Origin: Pseudofrankia nepalensis
Lineage (GTDB): Bacteria > Actinomycetota > Actinomycetes > Frankiales > Frankiaceae
Reading direction: 5' to 3' (one strand)
DNA length: 64,000 nucleotides
Assembly (NCBI RefSeq): GCF_016786305.1
Contig: NZ_JADWYV010000003.1
Part shown: positions 52,654-61,079 of the stretch, piece after piece
How the letters are laid out: each line of letters opens with the position of its first letter
Position numbering within the stretch: position 1 is the first letter of the stretch
Translations under genes and position numbers: made by a program
Notes under the pieces: generated by a model
Told to the model about the DNA's origin: nothing
Seen by the model: only the letters and a program-made list of their open reading frames with translations
Databases searched by the model: none

Positions 52654-55600
52654 GTGGAAGCGACGCATCTCGACGCGACGGGTGGCGCGGGGTTCCCCGG
52701 CACCGGTGCTCCGGAGACCGCCGGCCCCATGGGCGCGGATCTCGCCGACCCCTTCGGGACGGCGGCGATCCGAGGGCGGGTGCTCGACGCGTGGGCCGCG
52801 TCGCCGGCCCGGTTCCGGGAGGACGCCAACGCCGAGGAGGACGCCGCGCTCGGCGCCTACCGCGACCGTCTGGTCGTCGAGCTGCTGCAGAACGCGGTCG
52901 ACGCCGCCGCCGCGGCCGGGGTCGCCGGCCGGGTGCACCTGCGGCTGGCCGGCGACCTGCTGGAGGTCGCGAACACCGGCGCGCCGCTGACCGCCGCCGG
53001 CGTGGAGGCGCTGTCCACGCTGCGCGCGTCGGCGAAGCGGGACGTCACCGCGGTCGGCCGGTTCGGCGCCGGGTTCGCCTCCGTGCTCGCCGTCAGCGAC
53101 GACCCGTCGATCGTCTCCCGCGACCCGTCCTCGGCGACGTCATCGCGTGGCGTGCGCTGGTCGAAGGAGTGGACGGCGTCCGCCGTCCACGACATCGGCG
53201 CGGCCGGGCTGCGCGCCGAGCTCACCCGGCGGCACGGCGCCGCTCCGGTGCTGCGGCTGCCGTTCGCCGTGCCGAACGGGCCGGATGGCTACCCGGCTCC
53301 GCCGGAGGGCTACGACACGGTCGTACGGCTGCCGCTGCGCGACCCCGACGCCGTCGCCACCACCCGCGAGCTGCTCGCGGCCTTCGACCCGACGCTCATG
53401 CTCGTCCTGCCGGGGCTGGCCGAGGTCAGGCTCGACATCGACGGCGAGGTCCGCTCGCACGCCTGCCGCTGGGAGGTCACCGCCGCCGGGCCGCGCGGCC
53501 ATGACGAGGCCCGCGCGGCCGGTGAGCCGGCCGTGCCCTCGGCTGGCCCGGAGCTCACCGGCGAGCCGGCCGCCGGGGACGGGGCGGCGGCCTCGCCGGC
53601 GGCCCTGGAGATCGCGCTGCTCGACGGGGAGCGCTGGCGGGGCTGCGTACGGCGCGGCACGATCCCGGCCGCGCTGCTCGCGGACCGGCCGGTCGAGGAG
53701 CGAGCCAGGACCGGCTACGCGGCCCGCGCCATGGTCCGCGACGGCGGCTGGCCCGCGGGTGTGCCCAAGGTGGTCCGGGCACCGCAGCCCACCGACGAGG
53801 CGCTGTCGCTGCCGGCGCTGCTCAGCGTCGAGCTGCCGCTGGAGCCGTCGCGGCGGCACACGGTCGCCGGCCCGCTGCGCGACTGGCTGACCGACCGGCT
53901 GGCCGAGGCCGTGGCCGCCCTCGCCGTCCATGTGGGCACCTCGGGCCCCGCCGTCGACGACGCCGCCCCCTCGTCGCTCCAGGAGCCGGGCGACGAGGGC
54001 CTCTTCGCGGCGCTCACGGCCGCGGGCCCCGCGGCGCGCGCCGGCGATGGCCGGGCGCCGGCGGGAGCGGACCCGCTCGTCGTGCCGGACCCGCTGGCGG
54101 CGCTGGAGCTGGTGCCGGCCGGTCTGCCGGCCGGGCCGGTGGACGGCCGGCTGCGCGACGGGCTCGGGCGGATGCTGCCCGAGGCAGGGATGATGCCGGG
54201 CGGCCGGCTCGGCCGGGAATGCGTCGTCTGCGACCTCGGCCCGGCCACCGACGCCGTGACCGCCCTGCTCGCCGGCCCGCGCCCGGTCGGCGCCGGCGCC
54301 CCCACGGACCACGGCGTCGCCTCCAGCCCGGACCTCGTCGACGTCGAGTTCGACGCGGGCGGCCTCGGCGACGACGGCCTGGCCGCCGACGACGCCACCG
54401 AGGGTGTGGTCGCGGGTGTGGTCGACGGGCTGCTGCCGGCGCGCTACGCGGCCCGGCACTGGCGGCGGGCGCTGGACGCGCTCGGCGTGCGCCGGCTCGA
54501 CAGCGCCGGCCTGGTGGAGGCGCTCGCCGGGGCACGCCGGCCGCCGCGCTGGTGGTCCGCGCTGTACTCGGCCCTGATCACGGCCCCGGACCGGGACGCG
54601 CTGGGCGCGCTGCCGGTGCCCGTGGCCGTCATCGCCGGCCCGGAGTCGCTGGACAGCGTTGACGCGCTCGACGCCCCGCTGACCGGCGAGGCCGCCGGAG
54701 ATGGCGGGGACGACGGGGACGGCGCCGCGCTGCGGGTCCGGATGGTCACCGGGCCACGCGGGGTGCTGCTGCCCACCGACGGGCTCGACGTGGTGGCGCT
54801 CGCCGCCTCCGGCCTGCCGCTGCGCGTCGTGCACCCGGACGCCTGCCTCGGCGGCGCGCGGGACGCGCTGCGCACCCTGGGCGCCGTGGAGGGCACGCCG
54901 GCGGGCGTGCTACGCGACCCGGCCGTGCACGAGGCGGTCGTCGACTCCGATCCCGACGACGACCCGGAGGAGCTGCGGGCGCTGGCCACGGCGGTGCTCG
55001 CGCTGGTCCGCGACGCCGGGCTCGACGCGCCAGAGACGGCCGGTGGACCGGACTGGCTGGGCGAGCTGCTGCTGCCGGACGTCGAGGGCGAGTTCGTCCC
55101 GGCGTCCGAGCTGCTGATCGCGGGCGGGCCGCTGGACCGGCTGGTCGCCGACGACGCGCCGTTCGCCACGCTGGCCCGCCACATCACCGACGCGTGGCCG
55201 ACGGAGGTCCTGGAGGCCGTCGGCGTCCTGCGCACGTTCGGCGTGCTGGCCGCGCGTGACGTGACGCTCGACCCCGACGAGCCGGTCCTTCTCGACCTCG
55301 ACGACAGCGACACCTGGGTGGAGGAGGCCGTCGAGTCGCCGGCGCTCGCCGCCGCGCGGGCCGCGGCGACGCTCGCCGGGGGCCGCGGCGGCGCCCCGGT
55401 GGTGCTCGGCAGCTTCGCCGCCGTGCGCGACCTGGAGCTCGTCGACCCGGCCGCCTGGCCGGAGGCGCTCGGCGAGCTGGCCCGGCCGGCGCTGCGCGAG
55501 GTGGTGCTCGGCGCGGAGCCGTCCTACACCCGCTGGTGGCTGGCCCGGCACGCGCTGCTGCCGGTCTCGAGCCGTGACCAGGACACCGAGGACACCGAGG

Positions 55601-56472
55601 CGGCGGACACCGACGACGGCCTGGCCCGCGACGACGACGGCCGGGTGGTCCGGCTGCCGCCGCCGGAGCTGCGCCTGCCGGGCGCCGACCCGCTGCTCGC
55701 CGGGCTGTTCGCCCCCGCCGCGCCGGTCGCCGGGGTGGACGCCGAGCTGCTGCGGGCGCTCGGCTGCCGGCTCACCCTCGACGACGTGCTCGGCGACGTC
55801 GCCGGTGTGCTCGACCTGCTCGACCGGCTCGGCGACGCCGAGCGGGACGTCCCCTGGCCGTCGGCCCGCGCGCTCTACGTCGCCGCCGTGACGGCCGCGA
55901 CCCGGCTGGCCTCCGGCCCCGACGGCCTGCCCGGCGGCGCGCTCGCGGACGGCCGGCTGGACCCGCCGCTGACGGTACGCACCCCCCTCGGGGTCGTGCC
56001 CACCGGCGACGCCGTGGTCCTCGACGCCCCGGACCTGCTCGTCCTGCTGGCCGACGCGGCCCCGCTGCGGGTGCCGCTCGACCGGGCGGCCGAGGTCGGC
56101 CACGTCCTCGGCGTCCCGTTGGCGTCCACGACCGCCGACTGCCCGGTCCTGGATGGCCCGTACAACACGGCCGAGCGGACGGCGCCGGACGGCACGCTGT
56201 TCACCGAGCACGCCCGGCTGGTCGTCGCCGACCTGGCCGGCCAGCCGACGCGTGCCCCCTGGCGGGTCGTCGGCGGCATCGGCGGCGAGGTCCACGTCGA
56301 CTCCGAGGCCGGCGTCGACGCGCTCGCGCGCGCGCTGGCCTGGCGGTCCGGCACCTGGCACCGCCGGCACGCGCTGGCCGCCGCCCTGCGCGACCCCGAC
56401 GGCACCGTCTTCCGCGACGCCGAGGACGACCTCGACGACGAGGCCGTCGCCCCGTTGTGGAGTCCGGCCTGA
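52654..56472 (+). CDS. Sacsin N-terminal/Hsp90-like ATP-binding protein
   Basis: 1272 residues with a GTG start. The N terminus has a GHKL ATPase fold: VVELLQNAVDAAAAA (N box), LLEVANTGAPLTAAGVEALSTLRASAK and GRFGAGFASVLAVSDDP (G box). The rest is a long Ala/Asp/Leu-rich region with repeated beta/alpha units and acidic patches. The family is present next to purF in many actinobacteria and annotated as sacsin-domain or molecular chaperone Hsp90-like. Its cellular role is not established. Start choice rests on GATAGAGAGC upstream and loss of coding bias before it. Confidence 0.85.
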   Translation: MEATHLDATGGAGFPGTGAPETAGPMGADLADPFGTAAIRGRVLDAWAASPARFREDANAEEDAALGAYRDRLVVELLQNAVDAAAAAGVAGRVHLRLAGDLLEVANTGAPLTAAGVEALSTLRASAKRDVTAVGRFGAGFASVLAVSDDPSIVSRDPSSATSSRGVRWSKEWTASAVHDIGAAGLRAELTRRHGAAPVLRLPFAVPNGPDGYPAPPEGYDTVVRLPLRDPDAVATTRELLAAFDPTLMLVLPGLAEVRLDIDGEVRSHACRWEVTAAGPRGHDEARAAGEPAVPSAGPELTGEPAAGDGAAASPAALEIALLDGERWRGCVRRGTIPAALLADRPVEERARTGYAARAMVRDGGWPAGVPKVVRAPQPTDEALSLPALLSVELPLEPSRRHTVAGPLRDWLTDRLAEAVAALAVHVGTSGPAVDDAAPSSLQEPGDEGLFAALTAAGPAARAGDGRAPAGADPLVVPDPLAALELVPAGLPAGPVDGRLRDGLGRMLPEAGMMPGGRLGRECVVCDLGPATDAVTALLAGPRPVGAGAPTDHGVASSPDLVDVEFDAGGLGDDGLAADDATEGVVAGVVDGLLPARYAARHWRRALDALGVRRLDSAGLVEALAGARRPPRWWSALYSALITAPDRDALGALPVPVAVIAGPESLDSVDALDAPLTGEAAGDGGDDGDGAALRVRMVTGPRGVLLPTDGLDVVALAASGLPLRVVHPDACLGGARDALRTLGAVEGTPAGVLRDPAVHEAVVDSDPDDDPEELRALATAVLALVRDAGLDAPETAGGPDWLGELLLPDVEGEFVPASELLIAGGPLDRLVADDAPFATLARHITDAWPTEVLEAVGVLRTFGVLAARDVTLDPDEPVLLDLDDSDTWVEEAVESPALAAARAAATLAGGRGGAPVVLGSFAAVRDLELVDPAAWPEALGELARPALREVVLGAEPSYTRWWLARHALLPVSSRDQDTEDTEAADTDDGLARDDDGRVVRLPPPELRLPGADPLLAGLFAPAAPVAGVDAELLRALGCRLTLDDVLGDVAGVLDLLDRLGDAERDVPWPSARALYVAAVTAATRLASGPDGLPGGALADGRLDPPLTVRTPLGVVPTGDAVVLDAPDLLVLLADAAPLRVPLDRAAEVGHVLGVPLASTTADCPVLDGPYNTAERTAPDGTLFTEHARLVVADLAGQPTRAPWRVVGGIGGEVHVDSEAGVDALARALAWRSGTWHRRHALAAALRDPDGTVFRDAEDDLDDEAVAPLWSPA

Positions 56473-56586
56473 CCCGGACGTGGGTCAGAATCCGCGTGTG
56501 GGGCTGTCAAGCGGTGGCAGGGAGGGTTTGCGGCGAGCCGAGACTGGCGCCGCCGCTCGTCCCGGAGGTGAGTCGAGATCAGTCGT

Positions 56587-56639
56587 GGGGGGGGGGGGGG
56601 GGGGGGGGGGGCGGCGCGCGGGCCCCCCCCCCCCCCCCC
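56587..56639. repeat. G25 and C17 homopolymers facing each other
   Basis: 25 Gs (56587-56611), 11 bases, then 17 Cs (56623-56639). The two would form a 17-bp G:C hairpin. They lie between the sacsin-like gene and the ABC ATPase start at 56676, 36 bp before the start codon. They may be a sequencing or gap-closing artefact, or a slippage-prone leader hairpin. Confidence 0.8.
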
Positions 56640-56675
56640 GCGCCTCGATCCCATTCCGACGAAAGAGCGTGACAC

Positions 56676-57599
56676 ATGACGATGACGACGAGGAAGGCCG
56701 CTGTGGTGTCTGACGAGCCCCGCCTGAGCGGTCGTTCGGTGACGTTGACCTACGGCCGCCGGCCCATCGTCACCGATCTGTCCGTCGACATTCCCACCGG
56801 CAGGATCACCGTCATCGTCGGCGCGAACGCCTGCGGCAAGTCGACGCTGCTGCGCGGCCTGGCCCGGCTGCTGACGCCCGCCGCTGGCACGGTGTTCCTG
56901 GACGGCAAGGACATCCACGCGTTGCCGACCAGGGCGGTCGCCGCGAAGCTCGGCATCCTCCCGCAGATGCCGACCGCGCCGGAGGGCATCCGGGTCGCAG
57001 ACCTCGTCGGCCGTGGCCGCTACCCCCACCAGACGTGGCGACGGCAGTGGAGCGGGACCGACGACGACGCCGTCGCCCGGGCGCTGGTCGCGACCGACAC
57101 GGTGGAGCTCGCGGACCGGCAGGTCGACGAGCTGTCCGGCGGGCAGCGCCAGCGGGTCTGGATCGCCATGGCGCTGGCCCAGGAGACCGACCTGCTGCTG
57201 CTCGACGAGCCGACCACCTTCCTGGACGTCAGCCATCAGGTCGAGGTGCTCGACCTGCTCACGGACCTCAACCGCCGCGACGGCAAGACGGTCGTGATCG
57301 TGCTGCACGACCTCAACCTCGCCTGCCGGTACGCCGACCACCTGATCGCCATGAAGGCGGGCACGGTCGTCGCCGCCGGCCCGGCGGCGGACACGGTGAC
57401 CGAACAGCTGGTGGAGGACGTGTTCGGCATGCGCTGCCAGGTCGTGCCCGACCCGGTCTCGGCCACCCCGATGATCGTCCCCATCGGGCGCTACCACGCC
57501 TCCGGCACCGGCCACACCGCCCACTCGGACCCCGCCCCGGCGGATGACCTTGCCGCGGACGAGTCCGAGGACCAGCCAGTCAGCGCCCACCCGGCCTAG
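56676..57599 (+). CDS. Iron-siderophore ABC transporter ATPase (FepC/FecE type)
   Basis: 307 residues. Walker A is GANACGKST at about 49-57, the NACGKS variant typical of FepC-type ATPases. The signature LSGGQRQRVWIAMALAQ and Walker B LLLLDEPTTFLD with ISHQ-type D-loop (VSHQVEVLDLL) follow, then VLHDLNLACRYADH. It imports ferric siderophores with an FecCD permease that is not in the window. The context is a P450 and an NRPS with an aryl-acid ligase. The last 40 residues are an acidic tail. Confidence 0.92.
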   Translation: MTMTTRKAAVVSDEPRLSGRSVTLTYGRRPIVTDLSVDIPTGRITVIVGANACGKSTLLRGLARLLTPAAGTVFLDGKDIHALPTRAVAAKLGILPQMPTAPEGIRVADLVGRGRYPHQTWRRQWSGTDDDAVARALVATDTVELADRQVDELSGGQRQRVWIAMALAQETDLLLLDEPTTFLDVSHQVEVLDLLTDLNRRDGKTVVIVLHDLNLACRYADHLIAMKAGTVVAAGPAADTVTEQLVEDVFGMRCQVVPDPVSATPMIVPIGRYHASGTGHTAHSDPAPADDLAADESEDQPVSAHPA

Positions 57600-57630
57600 C
57601 GCGGCGACAGTCGGGCTGAGCTGTCGTGCC

Positions 57631-59214
57631 TCAACCGTTGAGGAGGGTGATAGCGCGGCCAGCGGGGCTGGTGGCTGTACTGATCTTGGTGCGCTTGTCG
57701 ATGGCGCGGGCGCGTGGCCGCTGGTCGAAGATGGCGAGGGTGCCGGTGTCCAGCTGGAGGCGGTCGAGGTACCGGTCGAGCTGTTTGAGGCCCTGAGGCA
57801 GCGGGTTGGACTTTCCCGGCTGCCAGGTCTTGATCTCGATGGCTTCGCGCTGGAGATGGTGGGTGCCTTCAGGGGTGGTGTAGGGCCAGCGGATGTGCAG
57901 GTCGATGCGGCCGGAGCCGATGGCGTATTCGCGTTCGATCTGGCCTCCGCCATTGACGACGCGCTGGAGGTAGCCCATGAGGATGAGCTGGGGGGCGACC
58001 TCGTGATAGAAGCCGCCCTTGATGAGGAAGTCGCCGTTCTCGATCCACCAGTCGGCGAACTCGTCGAGGACCTTGAGGAGGTCGAAACCGCCGTCGGGGC
58101 GGATGAAGGAGTGGGGGTTGGCGGTGACGCTTTCCTGGATGCTCTGGGAGAGGACGCGGACGATGACCTCGCGGTAGATGGGGTTGGCGACCCGGACGGG
58201 AGCGTTGGGCGCTATAAGGCCGAGGTCGCGGACGTAGGTCAGGTCGTCGTTGTAGGGCTCAAGGGTGAGCGGGTCGCCGGCGAGGAGAGCGCTGATGATC
58301 CGCTGGACGCGTGGTTCGGTGAGTTTCGCGGCGAGGGAGTCGAGGTGGGTGGCGCGGGCGAGGATCAGGCGTTCCTTCGCGGCTTCCAGGTGCTCGATAG
58401 TGATCGTTTCCGAGGCGGGTACCGGGATTTCCTCGATGACCTCGCGGGCGAGGGCGTTGACCAGCCAGGGCTGGCCGCCGGTCAGTTCGTAGGCGTGTTC
58501 GACGGCGCCGGGGGCGAACCGCTGCCCGGTCTCGGCGGTGTGCTGGCCGTACAGCTGGGCGACCTCGTCCGGTGTGAAGTCGCCCAGCCGTAGTGACTTC
58601 AGCTTGACGTTGAATGGGCTGGCAGTCCCTAGCCGGGACGCGTCACCTCCGGAGAGGGTTTTATAGTCGCGGACGTCGCGTAGTCCGCACAGCGCCACCG
58701 AGGTGGGATATTCGTCGGGCCGATCTGGGAACCCGGCGCGCAACTGGCGAAGTACGCTGATCAAAGTTTGCCCACGCAGCGCGTCGATCTCGTCGAAGAA
58801 CAGCACGAGTGGCCGGGGGCAGGCCTGTGCCCAGGTCCGCAGCGCCACGTGGAGCAGCGTGCCCTCCGACTCGGTCTCGGACGGCCAGGCAGGTGGCCGC
58901 AGCTCAGCTGAAAGCTGCTGCTCGGCGCTGATCCGGATCTGCATGAGGATGTCGCGGGTAGCCGCGGCGTAGTCGTCGCCGGCGGCCTCGCCCTCCTCAC
59001 AGGAGAAGTGCACGGCCGCGTACTGGCCCTGTCTGGTCAGGTCCCGCGCGAGCGCGCGCAGCGCGGTCGTCTTACCCGTCTGGCGAGGGGCGTGGACGAC
59101 GAAGTACGCGTTCTGGTCGACCAGCCCCGGCCCCTCCGGCAGCCGCGAAAGCGCCGGAATCATGTAATGGAGGGTGGGCACGCACGGACCTGCCGTATTG
59201 AATCGGCGACTCAT
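57631..59214 (-). CDS. AAA ATPase with C-terminal PD-(D/E)XK nuclease domain
   Basis: 527 residues from the ATG at 59214; the frame is open to 59241. The N terminus RRFNTAGPCVPTLHYMIP is the signature opening of a bacterial AAA-ATPase family. Walker A is APRQTGKTTALR and Walker B VLFFDEIDAL. A winged-helix-like region follows (FTPDEVAQLYGQH, LTGGQPWLVNALARE). The last 130 residues have GSGRIDLHIRW and AIEIKTW, the D and ExK of a PD-(D/E)XK nuclease. Cleavage of foreign or damaged DNA is a common guess for the family. Its substrate is unknown. Confidence 0.85.
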   Translation of the reverse strand: MSRRFNTAGPCVPTLHYMIPALSRLPEGPGLVDQNAYFVVHAPRQTGKTTALRALARDLTRQGQYAAVHFSCEEGEAAGDDYAAATRDILMQIRISAEQQLSAELRPPAWPSETESEGTLLHVALRTWAQACPRPLVLFFDEIDALRGQTLISVLRQLRAGFPDRPDEYPTSVALCGLRDVRDYKTLSGGDASRLGTASPFNVKLKSLRLGDFTPDEVAQLYGQHTAETGQRFAPGAVEHAYELTGGQPWLVNALAREVIEEIPVPASETITIEHLEAAKERLILARATHLDSLAAKLTEPRVQRIISALLAGDPLTLEPYNDDLTYVRDLGLIAPNAPVRVANPIYREVIVRVLSQSIQESVTANPHSFIRPDGGFDLLKVLDEFADWWIENGDFLIKGGFYHEVAPQLILMGYLQRVVNGGGQIEREYAIGSGRIDLHIRWPYTTPEGTHHLQREAIEIKTWQPGKSNPLPQGLKQLDRYLDRLQLDTGTLAIFDQRPRARAIDKRTKISTATSPAGRAITLLNG

Positions 59215-59306
59215 CCGACCGTTCCCTCCGCTCGCCATCACGACGCGACTGCTCCGCCCACCCTATGTGTGATCGACGATCTAGGTGGGCGGCCGGGCCG
59301 CGCGGC

Positions 59307-60569
59307 TCAGATCGGGTTGAAGAGGACGGGAAGCTGGGTGAGGCCGCGTATCCACGGCGACGGCGCCCAGCCCAGCTCTTCGGACGGCACCGCGAGGCTG
59401 ACGTCCGGGAGCCGGTCGAGCAGCACCTCGAGCGCCGCCGCGACGATGATCTCGGCGATCTCCTGGGCCGGCAGCGGGCATCGGTGCGGGCCGGCGAGGA
59501 AGGCGAGGTGAGCCTGGTTGCCGCGCAGTGCCGCGGGGCCGTTCGGGCGGATGTGGGGATCGGTGTGGGCCCCGGCCACGCCGAGGACCATCATGTCGCC
59601 CGGCTGGATCCGGAAGGCCCCCAGGTCGCAGGCGCGTACCGCCCACCACGCGGACGTGTTCGCCGTCGGCGCGTCCTCCCAGAGCACCTCCGCCATGGCG
59701 CGCCGGACGGTGTTGCGGCCGCCCGCGAGGGTGGTCGCGAACCGGGGGTCGGCGAGCATGAGCCGCAGTGTGTTGCCGATCCAGTGCGCCGTCGGCTGCT
59801 GGCCGACGGCGATCACCATCCGCAGGTCCGGCACGATCGTCTCAGGCGGCCCCGCCAGCGGGTGGTGGGTCATCCGCGAGGTCACGTCGAAGGCTGGCCG
59901 GGCGGCACGCTCCGCCACCAGCCACGCCAGGCCCGTGGTCAGCCGCTCCTGCGCCGCCATCGCCTCGGCGTCGTATGTCAGTACCAGCAGCGAGTCGCGG
60001 GTGATCGCGGCCTGCCGCGCGGCGGGGAAGCCGACGAGCCAGGTGAACACCCGCGCGGGCAGCTGCTGGGCGAACTCCGCCATGAGGTCGGCGCTCCCGT
60101 CGGCGGCGAACGCGTCGATCAGCGCGTCGGCGTCGCGTTCACAGCGTGCCCGCAGCTCGTGGAGGTCGACCTCGGCGAGCGCGTCGTGCAGCACGGTGGA
60201 GCGCCGCGCGTGCTCCTCGCCGCCCGCCCAGGTCAGCCCGTTGCTGTCCGCGCCCAGGACCCAGGCCTGCGGCCAGTCCGGCGGGATGAGGTCGAGCGCG
60301 TTCCACCGCGTGCCGTCACGGTCGAACAGTTCCGGCCGGGTCAGCACGAAGTGGGCCTCGCGGTAGCCGAGCACCAGCCACACCGGCACGTCCCCGTCGA
60401 GAAGAGCCGGCGCGACGGCGCCGTAGCGGGCGCGCAGGTCGCGGTACACCCCGGCCACGTCCCGGTGGAAGTCGTCGCCGTATAACCGGGTCGCGCCGAC
60501 ATGTGTCGGATAGCGACTGGGCAGAGCGGCGGCGGCCGCGGTCGCGAGCGGCGTGCTCAGATTGGTCAC
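59307..60569 (-). CDS. Cytochrome P450, CYP157-like, lacking ExxR
   Basis: 420 residues. The heme loop FLAGPHRCPLPAQEIAE carries the cysteine ligand (GxHxC). The I helix segment AVGQQPTAHWIG lacks the usual acid-Thr pair. The K helix has VLWEDAPTANTSAWWAVR, so the ExxR arginine is replaced by Trp, as in the CYP157 family of actinomycetes (ExxxW). CYP157 members usually sit in conservons with regulators and CYP154; none is seen here. It sits between the nuclease ATPase and the NRPS. Substrate unknown. Confidence 0.88.
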   Translation of the reverse strand: MTNLSTPLATAAAAALPSRYPTHVGATRLYGDDFHRDVAGVYRDLRARYGAVAPALLDGDVPVWLVLGYREAHFVLTRPELFDRDGTRWNALDLIPPDWPQAWVLGADSNGLTWAGGEEHARRSTVLHDALAEVDLHELRARCERDADALIDAFAADGSADLMAEFAQQLPARVFTWLVGFPAARQAAITRDSLLVLTYDAEAMAAQERLTTGLAWLVAERAARPAFDVTSRMTHHPLAGPPETIVPDLRMVIAVGQQPTAHWIGNTLRLMLADPRFATTLAGGRNTVRRAMAEVLWEDAPTANTSAWWAVRACDLGAFRIQPGDMMVLGVAGAHTDPHIRPNGPAALRGNQAHLAFLAGPHRCPLPAQEIAEIIVAAALEVLLDRLPDVSLAVPSEELGWAPSPWIRGLTQLPVLFNPI

Positions 60570-61079
60570 GAGGGTCCCCAGATATCGAAAGCCAGCGACG
60601 GCCCGGCTCTCGTCATGCGGCCTGCTGGAGGCACCCCACGTCGCTGGCGGTGGCCAGCGCGGGCGCGGACGGGTCGCGAACGCGCCTTGTTCGGGGACCG
60701 GACAGCGGCCCGGGTGTCTGGATGGGCACGCCGCGCACGAGATGGTTGGGCCGAGGTGACGAAGACGGACAGGACAGCAACTCGCGCGGCATGATAGCGG
60801 GCGCCCAGACAGGCGCTGTTGCCTCCACGATCTCCACGGCGTGGCGCCGTCGGGACGCGGCGGCGCTCGCCGAGACCCCGGGGACGAGGCGACAGGGGAA
60901 ACGGCGCTGATGAATCGACAGCCGAGGAGACAGCGACCGTCTGTCGCGGCTTTGGGACCCCTCCTGGCTGACGCCGGCCGGCCGGGACGGTGGCCGGCCG
61001 GCGTCAGCGGGCAGGGCGGTGGTGAGCAGGGGCGGCGGCCCGCGGCGGAGGCCGACGGACACCGCGTGCCCCTTCTTCT
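60570..61079. other. Spacer between P450 and NRPS genes
   Basis: No gene is supported in these 510 bp. It contains a strong terminator at 60968-61007 for the NRPS gene and the promoter side of the P450 gene. Confidence 0.5.
60968..61007 (-). terminator. Terminator of the NRPS gene
   Basis: A perfect 16-bp stem (60968-60983 with 60992-61007) encloses an 8-nt loop. It lies 73 nt past the NRPS stop. Confidence 0.75.

Noticed and set aside
57544..58593. 349-residue plus-strand ORF
   Set aside because: Low-complexity Glu/Val-rich shadow of the AAA ATPase gene.
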